From NCBI GenBank assembly GCA_946536145.1, contig CAMNEA010000006.1:16566-80565 (forward strand): 64,000 nucleotides of DNA. Direction: 5' to 3'. Below the pieces are notes generated by a model, which ran no database searches, was not told the DNA's origin, and was given only the letters and a program-made list of their open reading frames with translations. Within the stretch, counting starts at the first letter, position 1; the number at the start of each line of letters is the position of its first letter. The translations under genes and the position numbers were made by a program. The stretch is from an uncultured Butyrivibrio sp. Its GTDB lineage: Bacteria > Bacillota > Clostridia > Lachnospirales > Lachnospiraceae. Shown piece after piece: positions 1-8,241 of this stretch.

Positions 1-93
1 AATTCCGTAAACCAGTGTATATCCGATTGCTATAAGTGCATATTGTCCGCCCACCGAAATACCGGAGAGCAAAACCGAAATGACATATTCCAT
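1..93 (-). CDS. livH: Branched-chain amino-acid ABC transporter permease, LivH type (N-terminus only)
   Basis: The minus strand opens with ATG at 93 and stays open to the window edge, giving 31 residues that start MEYVISVLLSGISVGGQYAL. This hydrophobic opening with GGQYALIAIGYTLVYG is typical of LivH-type permeases of the HAAT transporter family, which form the membrane channel for leucine, isoleucine and valine uptake. A ribosome binding site (AAAGGAT) precedes it. It lies 18 bases after the binding-protein gene on the same strand, as expected for a liv operon. The rest lies outside the window, so the substrate is inferred from the family. Confidence 0.8.
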   Translation of the reverse strand, partial: MEYVISVLLSGISVGGQYALIAIGYTLVYGI

Positions 94-111
94 AATAATT
101 TATCCTTTAAT

Positions 112-1305
112 TTATTTTGATGAGCCTGACTGAACCTTCTCAAATGCCCATGATCCGGTAGATGTGTCTGCTGTCTTGATATAAGCTGTATCACGTACTG
201 CATCGCCGATAGAGTCAAAAGCGATCGATCCGGAAACACCGTCATACTTAACAGACGGGATCGCCGCCTTGATGGCGCCCTTATCTGCGGAGCCCGCTGC
301 CTTGATTGCCTCAAGCGCTACATAATAAGCGTCATAGCCCATTGCTGTAACAGCTGAGATCGTGTCATTTCCTCCGTTTGCCGCAAGAGCATCAGGATTG
401 CTGTTGATATAACCCTTAACGCCTTTATCAAAAGTCTCGGAACCGCCCTCCTGATAGAAGGTTGAAACATAGAGCTGAAGATTTGTTCCCTTTGTTGCCT
501 CGAGAACCATGTTGTCATCAAGTGTGTCTGATCCGAGGAAAGGAATTCCTATATCGAGTGACGCAGCCTGCTCCATGATCTGCTTGGCATAGGCGATCGA
601 AACAGGTGTAAAGATTACATCAGCACCTTCACTCTTTGCCTTGTTGAGGTAAGAAGTGAAATCTGAATTGTTGGTAGGGAAAGAGTCAGCAATGACTTCT
701 CCGCCGGCAGCTTCAAATACCTGCTTGAAGAAAACCACAAGTCCCTGGTCATACTCATTGCCGTTCTCACCAAGGCAGTAAGCCTTCTTGGCTGAGAACT
801 TATCAATAGCAAAATTGGCAAGTACATCCGCCTGGAAATTGTCCAGGAAGCATATCCTGAAGTAATAGTCATTACCTGCTGTTACATTGGGGTTGGTGCA
901 GGTTACACCGATTGCGGCAAGGCCTGCCTCGTCAAACTTTGGTCCGCCTGCCATTGAAACACCTGAGCCGTAGGATCCGAGCACCAGAGATACGTTCTTG
1001 CCCACAAGCTCTGAAGCAGCTGATGGAGCCTTGTCTGCTGATGAACCGTTGTCAGCCATTACCAGCTCAACCTTATAAGTCTTGCCTCCCACCTCAACAG
1101 ACGGCGTCTCTGAGTTGGCAAACTGCATACCCAGAATCTCCTTTTTGCCGCCCGATGCGGAATCACCGGTTGAAGGTTCAAACACGCCGATCCTGATAGT
1201 GTCCCCGGAAGCACTGCTTCCCCCATCGGTACCCGCCGCACCGCCGCAAGCCATAAGGCTGACAGCCATAACAGATGAAAGTACTAAAGCAAAAATCTTC
1301 CTCAT
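112..1305 (-). CDS. ABC transporter substrate-binding lipoprotein, LivK-like
   Basis: This 397-residue protein is probably the extracellular binding lipoprotein of the adjacent Liv-type importer. It has a signal peptide ending in a lipobox (SLMAC, Cys at about residue 20), so it should be lipid-anchored outside the membrane. The body matches the Peripla_BP_6 / Leu-Ile-Val-binding fold: an early IRIGVFEPSTGD strand, a central conserved stretch (YFRICFLDNFQADVLANFA) and late MGYDAYYVALEAIKAAGS. Length is usual for the family. GGAGGA sits 6 bases before ATG. livH follows after 18 bases. Ligand is probably a branched-chain amino acid, but related proteins bind other amides and peptides. Confidence 0.9.
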   Translation of the reverse strand: MRKIFALVLSSVMAVSLMACGGAAGTDGGSSASGDTIRIGVFEPSTGDSASGGKKEILGMQFANSETPSVEVGGKTYKVELVMADNGSSADKAPSAASELVGKNVSLVLGSYGSGVSMAGGPKFDEAGLAAIGVTCTNPNVTAGNDYYFRICFLDNFQADVLANFAIDKFSAKKAYCLGENGNEYDQGLVVFFKQVFEAAGGEVIADSFPTNNSDFTSYLNKAKSEGADVIFTPVSIAYAKQIMEQAASLDIGIPFLGSDTLDDNMVLEATKGTNLQLYVSTFYQEGGSETFDKGVKGYINSNPDALAANGGNDTISAVTAMGYDAYYVALEAIKAAGSADKGAIKAAIPSVKYDGVSGSIAFDSIGDAVRDTAYIKTADTSTGSWAFEKVQSGSSK

Positions 1306-1416
1306 AACATTCCTCCTGCATTATAATTTAATCTTATAAACTTCTACACTTTATCGTACTACAGTTTTAAATTCATGTATAGTTATTTTTATCAGGTCGC
1401 AGCTTTCACGGAAACA

Positions 1417-1456
1417 AAAAAAGACCGGAAAAGGAATGATTCCTTCCGGTCTTTCT
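1417..1456 (-). terminator. Rho-independent terminator after the lipoprotein pair
   Basis: AAAGACCGGAA (1420-1430) pairs with TTCCGGTCTTT (1444-1454), with further pairing inside. On the minus strand the stem is followed by a run of T. It sits about 25 bases past the stop of the 1481-2590 gene and separates it from the liv operon. Confidence 0.85.
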
Positions 1457-1480
1457 TGTTCATATTGATAGTTAAAATAT

Positions 1481-2590
1481 TCAGACTCCGGGATAGCCAA
1501 TCTCTGCTGCCCTGTCCTTAAGCATCTGCTCCATTTCGCTTCGGGTATATGTCTTTACACCGGCCTCGGTAAATTTCTTCTTGAGCTCATTGGAGTCATC
1601 GTAGTCGGCCTCTATAGTGACATCCTCATAGTTGTCATCGATCATAAAGTACTCATAGTAGTGAGTGCGGCTGTCATAGTCCGCCTCAAAGTAGTAGTCT
1701 CTCACACCGACATGCTCGGGATCAAGTCCGTCAGCCGTGATCGTTGTGTAATCATCTTTACCTGTGTACACATAGTACTCGCCGTACATCGTGAGGGTCT
1801 CTTCTACACCGTAGTAGAATTTGTACTCTCCCTTTGCATCGACAAAGGCACGATCCACAACATGAACAGCAGCTCCGCCTGAGCCCTCGCCTTCAATGGT
1901 TCCATCCGGCTTAACTTCCACATAGCTCCTTGACCATGAGTCCTGGTCAAAACAGATGACAAGCTCTCCGTCAATCTCTTTTAAGATCATCAGAAGGTGG
2001 AATTCATCACCAAAGGGTGCGTCTGCAAGAAGCTCCGGCTCGCCGTCCCCACCGCAGTCAATCTCGCTGTACTGAATTTCAGGTAAAGCAGGGGCATAAA
2101 AAGATCCATCAGCATCTGCAAGGGAAGTTACTATCTCTGCCATGTTGTATGACTTGCCCTTTTCAAGGACCGCACTTGTATCAAGGTAGGAAGTTCTGTC
2201 GCCTGCTCCTGTGTATTTTGCCCTGACACTGCCCTGCTTGAACTCTTCAAAAAGTGATGCAGCATCTGTTCCGACTGTTTCTCCTTCATCAGATGACTCT
2301 TTATCCTTGTTCTCCTCAGCACCTGCATCAGTAGACTCTTTATCTTCAGTCTTCACTTCTGCAGCATCTGATGCTTCACTGTCTTTAGTCTCTTTATCGC
2401 CGTCAGATGCCTTGCTGTCTTCAGACTCCTCTTTTGCCTTGTCTTCTAAGGCTTCACTTTCCCCGGCTTTATCCTCGTCAACTGCCTCAAATACAGTGCC
2501 TTCACGCTTTGAATCAGCAGCGCTGTTACCACATCCTGCCGCGGTTATCATAAGTGCACACGAAAGTGCCATTACTGCGAATTTTTTCAT
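1481..2590 (-). CDS. Predicted lipoprotein with acidic linker, function unknown
   Basis: I do not recognise a named family. The track ORF begins at 2620, but GGAGG lies 10 bases before the ATG at 2590 (MKKFAVMALSC), so I start there (369 residues). A signal peptide ends in the lipobox ITAAGC. It is followed by about 90 residues rich in Glu, Asp, Lys, Ser and Ala, a flexible linker likely to reach through the cell wall. The last 240 residues look globular, rich in Tyr and Asp (for example YGEYYVYTGKDDYTT). It lies 33 bases after another lipoprotein gene on the same strand, so the pair is probably co-transcribed, and it ends at a strong terminator. Confidence 0.8.
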   Translation of the reverse strand: MKKFAVMALSCALMITAAGCGNSAADSKREGTVFEAVDEDKAGESEALEDKAKEESEDSKASDGDKETKDSEASDAAEVKTEDKESTDAGAEENKDKESSDEGETVGTDAASLFEEFKQGSVRAKYTGAGDRTSYLDTSAVLEKGKSYNMAEIVTSLADADGSFYAPALPEIQYSEIDCGGDGEPELLADAPFGDEFHLLMILKEIDGELVICFDQDSWSRSYVEVKPDGTIEGEGSGGAAVHVVDRAFVDAKGEYKFYYGVEETLTMYGEYYVYTGKDDYTTITADGLDPEHVGVRDYYFEADYDSRTHYYEYFMIDDNYEDVTIEADYDDSNELKKKFTEAGVKTYTRSEMEQMLKDRAAEIGYPGV

Positions 2591-2623
2591 ATACTTTTTT
2601 CCTCCAACACTTTTCAACACTTA

Positions 2624-3178
2624 TCAGCCCCCGAGCGTATTTCTGACAAGCTCCCTTGAACCATCCTCATCGAGTTCAACAGCATCGTAAGCCTTTCCCT
2701 CGGAATCGATGATGATTCCGGAAACGAGATCCTCATTGAAGTGATAGCCGTATTCTCCCATAGTGCCTTTAATCTTGGTATACTCTTTGTCATCGTCAGT
2801 CTTGGCATCTTCTGTAGTAAACATACCATAGTCAAAGATCTGATCATCCCTGTAGATATAGATTATTTCTCCGTCCTCATTTCTGAACATTGCAAAATCA
2901 ATAACCTTGTCAGAGCCATCTGCGCTCTTAAGTCCTCCCATAAATGTAAGGGAATCCTGAATAGCCTTTACCTCAGCTTCGAAGTCGGGCTCCTCTTCTC
3001 CGTCCTCTGCTGCCTGAGTATCTTCAGTCTGCTCTGCTGTCTTAGCAGTTTCTTCCTGCACTGCCTCTGTTGTCTGCTCAGTACTCTCACTGTTTGTATT
3101 ACCGCATGCTGCTACAGAAAAAGCCATAACAACCATGCAAAGTCCTGCTACAATTCTCTTAATAGTACCTGCTTTCAT
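2624..3178 (-). CDS. Small predicted lipoprotein, function unknown
   Basis: 184 residues. The signal peptide (IVAGLCMVVMAFSVAAC) ends in the lipobox SVAAC. A Thr/Glu/Gln-rich acidic linker of about 35 residues follows, then a compact domain of about 120 residues without a motif I can name. GAGGAGA precedes the ATG. It is the first gene of a two-gene lipoprotein operon with 1481-2590; both share the lipobox-acidic linker-globular design, but the C-terminal domains do not look alike. Function cannot be read from the sequence. Confidence 0.8.
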   Translation of the reverse strand: MKAGTIKRIVAGLCMVVMAFSVAACGNTNSESTEQTTEAVQEETAKTAEQTEDTQAAEDGEEEPDFEAEVKAIQDSLTFMGGLKSADGSDKVIDFAMFRNEDGEIIYIYRDDQIFDYGMFTTEDAKTDDDKEYTKIKGTMGEYGYHFNEDLVSGIIIDSEGKAYDAVELDEDGSRELVRNTLGG

Positions 3179-3278
3179 TTTTTCATCTCCTCTTCATTTT
3201 CAATTTTCAAAACATTGATAATGATACACCTCAAACTGTACCAATTCTATTAAATATTTATAAAATCGGTATTGTGTC

Positions 3279-3328
3279 AGAAAAAGCGCCATGGATCTGC
3301 ATTTAAGATGCTTATCCATGACGCTTTG
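3279..3328 (-). terminator. Rho-independent terminator after the sortase gene
   Basis: AAAGCG-CATGGAT (3283-3296) pairs with ATCCATG-CGCTTT (3314-3327), giving a long hairpin. Minus-strand reading ends in CGCTTTTT. It lies directly downstream of the sortase stop at 3332. Confidence 0.8.
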
Positions 3329-3331
3329 TAT

Positions 3332-4624
3332 TTATCCTTGTTCCCCGACCCTCACAGCAAACATAATAAAGTTGAGCTGGTCAGACTTTGTACATGTTGA
3401 AAGAGTTATGATCTTATCATCTACAGAAGGTTCAATCCCCGTATCGATATATGTACGATACTCAATTGTATCCAGAAACTGCCTCATCTTATCGGAAGAA
3501 TCCCCGCAGACGTTGTAGATCTCGGAGTTCTCCGGCACGCCCATATATGCAAAGATCATATACCTGTAAATGTTATCAGGTGTAATGATCCTGATGTACT
3601 TGTGGTCCTTGAGGAAGTCATTGTTGTTCTTGTAATACTTAAATGCGCCGAACATTGTGTAATCGCGCATATTATGACCATAAATTATGGTATTCGGATC
3701 ACTCAGATCAGTTTTCGATCTGTAATCAAAGAAAATCGATCCCGTGTCAGCCTCTGTTCCCGTATTATCCAGATCCGCGTACTTTTGATTATCGCCTGCC
3801 TGCATCACAGGCTGGCTTATGAGATCATCCTCAAACCAGATCCAGGCCGCAGTTTCAGGATATTCTTCCTTCAGCTCAACCAGTTTTTCCTGCAAAAGAG
3901 CTGCTTTTTCATTTATTTCAGAGAGATCAGCTGAAGTATCAGGTTCCTTCGACGCATCGGATTCTGATGCCGCTTCCTGCTCTATAGAAGCAGCGTTCTC
4001 TGCTTCCAAGTTGCCGGCATCAGTGTTCTCTTCTTCGGACTTAACTTCCTCATAAACCGCATCTGCAGTTTCTACGTTGCCGGTATCAGTGCTCTTATCT
4101 TCTTCGGATTTTACTTCCCCATCGTCCACATCTGCAGTTTCCAGGTTCCCGGTATCAGTGTTCTCTTCTTCGGACTTAACCTCCTCATCAACCACATCTG
4201 CAGTTTCCAAGTTGCCGGCATCAGTGCTCTTTTCTTCTTCGGACTTAACTTCCTCATCGGCCACATCTGCAGTTTCTGAGTTTCCGGTATCAGTGTTCTC
4301 TTCTTCGGATTCTGCTTTCGGCTCACTCTCGTTTACTTCTTCAAAGATCTCAGGTGAACTCTCACCTGCTTCCGGTCCGCTATGTGAGTCCGTCTCTATC
4401 CCGCTCTTCCCGCTTTGCCTGCTGCCCGAGTCTGCCGCGCACTTTGCGGCAACCGCTACAAGACATATCACAAGTAAAACCGGTATCACTACCTTAAGAT
4501 GCCTCTTCAAATAACCAAACAGACTAAGAATAACTATTACCGCAATTTCCGGGTAAACAATAAAAGGAAGGAGCTTTCTGTGCTTTTTATTAAACGCTTT
4601 AAACTTTTCTAAAATCTTCTGCAA
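3332..4624 (-). CDS. Class B sortase with a long acidic repeat linker
   Basis: A transpeptidase expected to join surface proteins to the cell wall or to each other. The C-terminal 170 residues carry the sortase B catalytic set: His317 in IIYGHNM, Cys411 in TLSTCT and Arg425 in FAVRV, plus the family's early QPVMQ segment. Residues 18-62 hold two hydrophobic segments, then about 180 acidic residues with tandem repeats place the catalytic domain far from the membrane. At 430 residues it is much longer than typical SrtB (about 250). The start is TTG with GGAAAGG 10 bases upstream; no better ATG exists. No adjacent substrate with a clear NPQTN-like signal is visible. Confidence 0.88.
   Translation of the reverse strand: MQKILEKFKAFNKKHRKLLPFIVYPEIAVIVILSLFGYLKRHLKVVIPVLLVICLVAVAAKCAADSGSRQSGKSGIETDSHSGPEAGESSPEIFEEVNESEPKAESEEENTDTGNSETADVADEEVKSEEEKSTDAGNLETADVVDEEVKSEEENTDTGNLETADVDDGEVKSEEDKSTDTGNVETADAVYEEVKSEEENTDAGNLEAENAASIEQEAASESDASKEPDTSADLSEINEKAALLQEKLVELKEEYPETAAWIWFEDDLISQPVMQAGDNQKYADLDNTGTEADTGSIFFDYRSKTDLSDPNTIIYGHNMRDYTMFGAFKYYKNNNDFLKDHKYIRIITPDNIYRYMIFAYMGVPENSEIYNVCGDSSDKMRQFLDTIEYRTYIDTGIEPSVDDKIITLSTCTKSDQLNFIMFAVRVGEQG
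4007..4311 (-). repeat. Tandem repeat encoding the sortase acidic linker
   Basis: About five imperfect 60-63-base units encode variants of TGNLETADVVDEEVKSEEE. Units alternate between EENTDTGN and EEKSTDAGN forms, suggesting duplication of a two-unit block. Such in-frame repeats often vary in copy number between strains. Confidence 0.85.
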
Positions 4625-4736
4625 TTTCCGATATACCTTTCCAGGGATTCTGTCCCATCCGCTTATTATACAACAAGATTGTTATTTTGCGGAGTTATAT
4701 CTTTGATTATTTTGGTCTATCAGTCGTCTTTCCGAA

Positions 4737-5045
4737 TCATTTTCTTGCGAAATACGCGGCAAAGTGCGAGAAAGCTTTAGCATATTCCACCTTTTCTACC
4801 TTTCCATCATCCTTCTGCGTATATTCATTGCGGTACGAGTTGAAAGGATCTCTTATCAAAATAAACCATCTGTTGTTATGAAGCTTAATATCCAGCGCAG
4901 TGAGCGCATAGCCTTTACTGGCCAGGGGTACAGCCTTGCCTTCAAGCAGCATCCCGCGAATAAGCCTGAGATATCCAATTTCCTCCTGTTTATAATATTC
5001 ACCGGGATTGGGAACTATAATGTTTCCTAATGATAGTCTCTGACC
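4737..5045 (-). pseudogene. C-terminal remnant of a larger protein
   Basis: The frame is open for 103 codons but begins right after an in-frame TAA at 5046-5048, with no convincing start and ribosome binding site pair. It encodes protein-like sequence around YYKQEEIGYLRLIRGMLLEG and KGYALTALDIKLHNNRWFIL, then IRDPFNSYRNEY. The layout of a small-residue/aromatic strand before a DP segment faintly recalls the C-terminal part of papain-like or calpain-like domains, but I would not name the family. I interpret it as the surviving end of a deleted gene. It could instead be a short functional gene starting at ATG 4952. Confidence 0.45.
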
Positions 5046-5142
5046 TTATTGTTCCGCTTCTTTGTAAGTTGCTTAATCCTGTCTGTGATATCCAGTCTGT
5101 TGCTCTTTTTGGCCACTTCCTGTAAGTGGGCTTTTCTTTTTA

Positions 5143-5151
5143 TGCTATAAT
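5143..5151 (+). promoter_or_regulatory. Extended -10 promoter of the GNAT gene
   Basis: TGCTATAAT is an exact extended -10 element (TGnTATAAT) 31 bases before the gene start. No good -35 is visible, which is usual for extended -10 promoters. Confidence 0.6.
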
Positions 5152-5182
5152 AGCCATTAACTTAACGCAAAAGGACATTATT

Positions 5183-5713
5183 ATGAAAAAACTCTTTTCT
5201 GAAATCCCCTGCATCAGTGGAAATGGTCTTGAATTAAAAAGAATCACTCAGAAGGATGCTGATGCTCTGAAAGAAATGGTTTCCTCCGAAGCTGTCTATA
5301 AGCTTGAGCCGACATTTCTTTTTGAAAAGAAATATGAAGACATTAACTACGTCATAGATCACCTCTACGATGAGGCGCTTGAAGAATCTCTTCTCCTCGG
5401 AATATATGAAGATGACAGTTTCTGCGGAATTGCAGAGATGTACGGCTACAAGGAGAAGATACATAAGATAAGCGTAGGATTCAGACTCCCGGAGCGCTGC
5501 TGGGGCAGAGGTATTGCCTCGAGGGCACTTGGTCTTATGGTCGATTATATCTACAGCAAGACGGATATCGAGATAATTCAGGCCAGCTCTCTTCCGGAAA
5601 ACCACGGCTCAGCCAGGGTTCTTGAAAAGAACGGATTCAGCCTTGTCGTTCAGTGCTCAGATGAGGACTGGGGCTATGATCATCCACTCCCCACTGACAA
5701 GTGGATAAGGTAG
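5183..5713 (+). CDS. GNAT family N-acetyltransferase (RimJ/RimL-like)
   Basis: Likely transfers an acetyl group from acetyl-CoA to an amino group on a protein N-terminus or small molecule. The start is ATG 5183 (MKKLFSEIP), preceded by AAAGGA, rather than the track start at 5126, giving 176 residues. The Acetyltransf_3 pattern is clear: ELKRITQKDAD near the N-terminus, the acetyl-CoA-binding loop RCWGRGIASRAL, and the closing NHGSARVLEKNGF. Length fits the family. It stands alone between minus-strand genes with its own promoter. The substrate cannot be read from the sequence. Confidence 0.88.
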   Translation: MKKLFSEIPCISGNGLELKRITQKDADALKEMVSSEAVYKLEPTFLFEKKYEDINYVIDHLYDEALEESLLLGIYEDDSFCGIAEMYGYKEKIHKISVGFRLPERCWGRGIASRALGLMVDYIYSKTDIEIIQASSLPENHGSARVLEKNGFSLVVQCSDEDWGYDHPLPTDKWIR

Positions 5714-5814
5714 TAACGGCAGCCACGTGATCCTGTCAGCCATCTTCCAATATTCGTGATCGTGTCAGATATCTCCAAATACACTTCCGTCTGGCAATTA
5801 GTCCGGTGCTGCCT

Positions 5815-6510
5815 TCACAGTATCCTCTGCGGTTTGAAATCCAGATAGTCCCCAGAGACCAGGCTGTACTTTATCCCATTCACATTGCCAAGAAGGCTGT
5901 CGTGAAATCTCTCCTGCCCATGGCAGTGCGCATAGATCACCTGCTCCACTCCGTAGGCCTGCGCCATAAGTGTAAAGCGGCTGACCTTCTCTCCTATCTC
6001 CGTCGGTGGATAGTGAAGGAACATGATAAACTTCTCATATCCCTCTGCTCTCGCCGCTTCAAAGGACAGCTTCAGGCGCTTTGCTTCCCTCTCTACCAGC
6101 ATCTGGGCGTGCTGCCTTGAGTCAAATCCCTCATAGCAGTACCCCTTCGTTCCGACAAGCGCATAATCACCATAGGAATAGAAATTATTCTGTAAAAAAT
6201 GAAGTCTCCCCTCGTAAAGGTCATTCAGCTCTTTTGTCTTTTTGGGATTCCAAAAAATATCGTGATTGCCTCGAATTAGGATTTTTCTCCCGGGAAGGTC
6301 AGCAATAAACTCAAGATCAAGCTGGCAGCCGGGCAGTTTTTTCCCCCAGCTGTGATCCCCAACAAGTACCAGTGTGTCATTGTCATCCACAAGCTTATTG
6401 CAATTCTTCTCTATTTTCTTTTCATGATTTCTCCAGATCTTACCAAATCTGTCCATTCTCTTCTCAGACTGAAATGACAAGTGAAGATCTCCAAGTGCGT
6501 AAAGTGCCAT
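5815..6510 (-). CDS. Calcineurin-like metallophosphoesterase
   Basis: A two-metal phosphoesterase of the Metallophos superfamily. Metal-binding motifs appear in order: GDLHLSF, GDHSW, GNHDIFW, FLHYPP and YAHCHG. I start at ATG 6510 (MALYALGDLH), the usual opening of this subfamily, with AGGAG 13 bases upstream; the track ATG at 6522 has its GGAG only one base away. This gives 231 residues. No signal peptide, so cytoplasmic. A histidine phosphatase gene precedes it on the same strand after 45 bases, so the two may be co-transcribed. Substrate unknown. Confidence 0.85.
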   Translation of the reverse strand: MALYALGDLHLSFQSEKRMDRFGKIWRNHEKKIEKNCNKLVDDNDTLVLVGDHSWGKKLPGCQLDLEFIADLPGRKILIRGNHDIFWNPKKTKELNDLYEGRLHFLQNNFYSYGDYALVGTKGYCYEGFDSRQHAQMLVEREAKRLKLSFEAARAEGYEKFIMFLHYPPTEIGEKVSRFTLMAQAYGVEQVIYAHCHGQERFHDSLLGNVNGIKYSLVSGDYLDFKPQRIL

Positions 6511-6555
6511 TGTCCTATGCATGCTCCTTTACATCATGATAAATATTGTCTTGAA

Positions 6556-7092
6556 CTATAGAAATTCATATCTTTTTACTTCGCAGTTCTTAATACCAAT
6601 AAGTGAGAACTCTTCATTGTCCATCTCTCTGAAATATGATTCTATGATCCTCACGAGGCCGTTGTGTGCAACAAGAATGTATTCTTTATCCCCGGCTTTG
6701 ATCTCATCAAGCAGACCATAAATCCTATGCGCGGTCTGAAGCATCGATTCTCCACTACCAAATCGGCTTGCAAGATCCTTTTTGGCTTCATAAAACTCTA
6801 AGCCGTCTCTTGGCGTGGACTCATATCTTCCAAAATTCTGCTCAATAAGTCTTGGCTCTATCTCCATCGGTATTCCGGTCACTTCAGAGATATGCCTGGC
6901 AGTTTCTGAGGCTCTTATAAGAGGCGAAGACAGAATACAGTCCGCTTTAATATTCATCTCAAGTATCTTCCTGCCGGTATCTATTGCCTGCTCATGGCCT
7001 TCTGGAGTAAGCTCTATATCAGTCACTCCGCATATCTTGTTTTCCACATTCCAAACAGTTTCACCGTGTCTTATATAATAAAAATGATCCAT
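6556..7092 (-). CDS. Histidine phosphatase family protein (phosphoglycerate mutase-like)
   Basis: 178 residues with the histidine phosphatase signature YIRHGETVWN near the N-terminus, the partner SSPLIRASETA and the second catalytic His in VAHNGLVRI. These enzymes form a phosphohistidine and remove phosphate from small molecules or proteins. The length is short for a true glycolytic GpmA, and the sequence is closer to the broad-specificity phosphatase (CobC/PhoE-like) group; the context does not support a cobalamin role. AAGGAG lies upstream of ATG. It is followed by the metallophosphoesterase gene. Confidence 0.87.
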   Translation of the reverse strand: MDHFYYIRHGETVWNVENKICGVTDIELTPEGHEQAIDTGRKILEMNIKADCILSSPLIRASETARHISEVTGIPMEIEPRLIEQNFGRYESTPRDGLEFYEAKKDLASRFGSGESMLQTAHRIYGLLDEIKAGDKEYILVAHNGLVRIIESYFREMDNEEFSLIGIKNCEVKRYEFL

Positions 7093-7292
7093 AAAATCCC
7101 ATTTACTCCTTCTTCATAGCTTGTCGCACAAGGAAATCCCGTCAGTTACGATTCAAAAGCCATACGAAATCCTCGCAAATTAAAGAGCGTGTCCTGCTTG
7201 TCTGATCATACAGAGGACAGTTTTCTGAAGCTTACTTATGACTCTTTAACGCAGGCTTCTCGCAGACATTTCCCCTTTTGTCCGCCAAAAGT

Positions 7293-7384
7293 CATGACTT
7301 CTTGAATGATATTGCAGAACCCCGCAGGCTGCGGGGTTCTGTGATTTCATCTAAGAATACATGATTTCTTGAATGATATTCCAG
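7293..7384. repeat. Pair of 25-base direct repeats flanking a hairpin
   Basis: CATGAC/TTTCTTGAATGATATT-CAG occurs at 7293-7317 and 7360-7384 (23 of 25 bases equal, 67 bases apart). A GC-rich hairpin lies between them. The rest of the 7093-7386 gap shows no gene I can support. Confidence 0.6.
7316..7340. terminator. GC-rich hairpin, probable terminator after mgtC-like gene
   Basis: AGAACCCCGC pairs with GCGGGGTTCT around a short loop. It lies about 50 bases past the stop of the MgtC-type gene. Neither side has a strong T run, so it is a weak intrinsic terminator or an RNA-stability hairpin. Confidence 0.45.
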
Positions 7385-7386
7385 GC

Positions 7387-8085
7387 TCACACTTCTTCCA
7401 CATAGTTCACATAGTCCAGATCCCTGAAGAGCGCAAGGACATCTGTATGTGAACGCTTTCTGTCCAGATCCATGTCTATCATCAGAGCTGTGTCTGAAGA
7501 CATTATGGTCTTCTCCTTGCTCTTGGTCATGCTGCTTATCCTAAAACCCTGCTCCTGGATCATGCGGGTGAGCTTATTGACACCATTGTTCTTGTTTATT
7601 TCGATATATATGCTCATGTACTGGCTGTACTCTTCAACCTTGTTGCTTACGTGAAGAAGTACCATATTGGCAAACGCAACCAGCAAAAAGCTGCAGATGC
7701 CAACCGTGAGATATCCGGCTCCGATTGCCATTCCCATGCAGGAGGTAACCCAGAGCGTTGCTGCCGTTGAGAGCCCCTTTATCTGTTTTCTTCCTGTCAC
7801 GAGGATAGTGCCGGCACCAAGAAAGCCTATTCCGCTCACAACACCTGCCGGAATACGGCTCACATCCGCATTAAATCCCGGCAGTGCAGACAGATATAAG
7901 TTCAGGGCAGTTGCCGCTGCGGATCCCAGACTCACCAGCGCAAAAGTCTTGATTCCCGCGCTATGATGCTTGATAACCCTCTCCCATCCCACAAGGCTTC
8001 CAAGAACTGTAGCAAGCACTAGTCTTATCGCAATCGCAGCGTCACTGCTACCTGTAATAAAATTCATAAAATCAGTAGAACCCAT
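7387..8085 (-). CDS. MgtC/SapB family membrane protein
   Basis: 232 residues. The N-terminal 130 residues form four to five membrane segments with the family signatures LGSLVGWERVIKHHSAGIKT, VVSGIGFLGAGTI and GLSTAATLWVTSCMGMAIG. The C-terminal 80 residues form a soluble ACT-like domain. MgtC proteins restrain F-type ATP synthase and help cells cope with low magnesium or acid in other bacteria; here the role is inferred. I start at ATG 8085, six bases after AAAGAGG; the track TTG at 8091 overlaps the ribosome binding site. A 9-bp hairpin lies in the region just upstream. Confidence 0.88.
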   Translation of the reverse strand: MGSTDFMNFITGSSDAAIAIRLVLATVLGSLVGWERVIKHHSAGIKTFALVSLGSAAATALNLYLSALPGFNADVSRIPAGVVSGIGFLGAGTILVTGRKQIKGLSTAATLWVTSCMGMAIGAGYLTVGICSFLLVAFANMVLLHVSNKVEEYSQYMSIYIEINKNNGVNKLTRMIQEQGFRISSMTKSKEKTIMSSDTALMIDMDLDRKRSHTDVLALFRDLDYVNYVEEV

Positions 8086-8108
8086 AATCAACCTCTTTTA
8101 GTAAAGTC

Positions 8109-8139
8109 AAAGTCCGGTGCTGACTTCCGGCCGGACTTT
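8109..8139 (-). promoter_or_regulatory. Hairpin upstream of the MgtC-type gene
   Basis: AAAGTCCGG (8109-8117) pairs perfectly with CCGGACTTT (8131-8139), ending 24 bases before the start codon on the minus strand. It could be a leader hairpin or the terminator of the decayed gene upstream; no strong T run follows. Confidence 0.35.
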
Positions 8140-8241
8140 AACCCTCATATCATATTATTTATATACCGACAAAAGTAAATCTGACTAAGTCATGGATGAG
8201 TCAAGCCTTCTTTTGCCGGATGACAAATTTTACCACGAAGA

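Noticed and set aside
1320-1325. TATAAT on the minus strand ahead of the LivK-like gene
   Set aside because: It abuts the ribosome binding site, leaving no room for a leader; probably chance in an A+T-rich stretch.
5109-5140. Terminator-like hairpin with T run before the GNAT gene
   Set aside because: CCACTT/AAGTGG is only six pairs, and no plus-strand gene upstream would need it.
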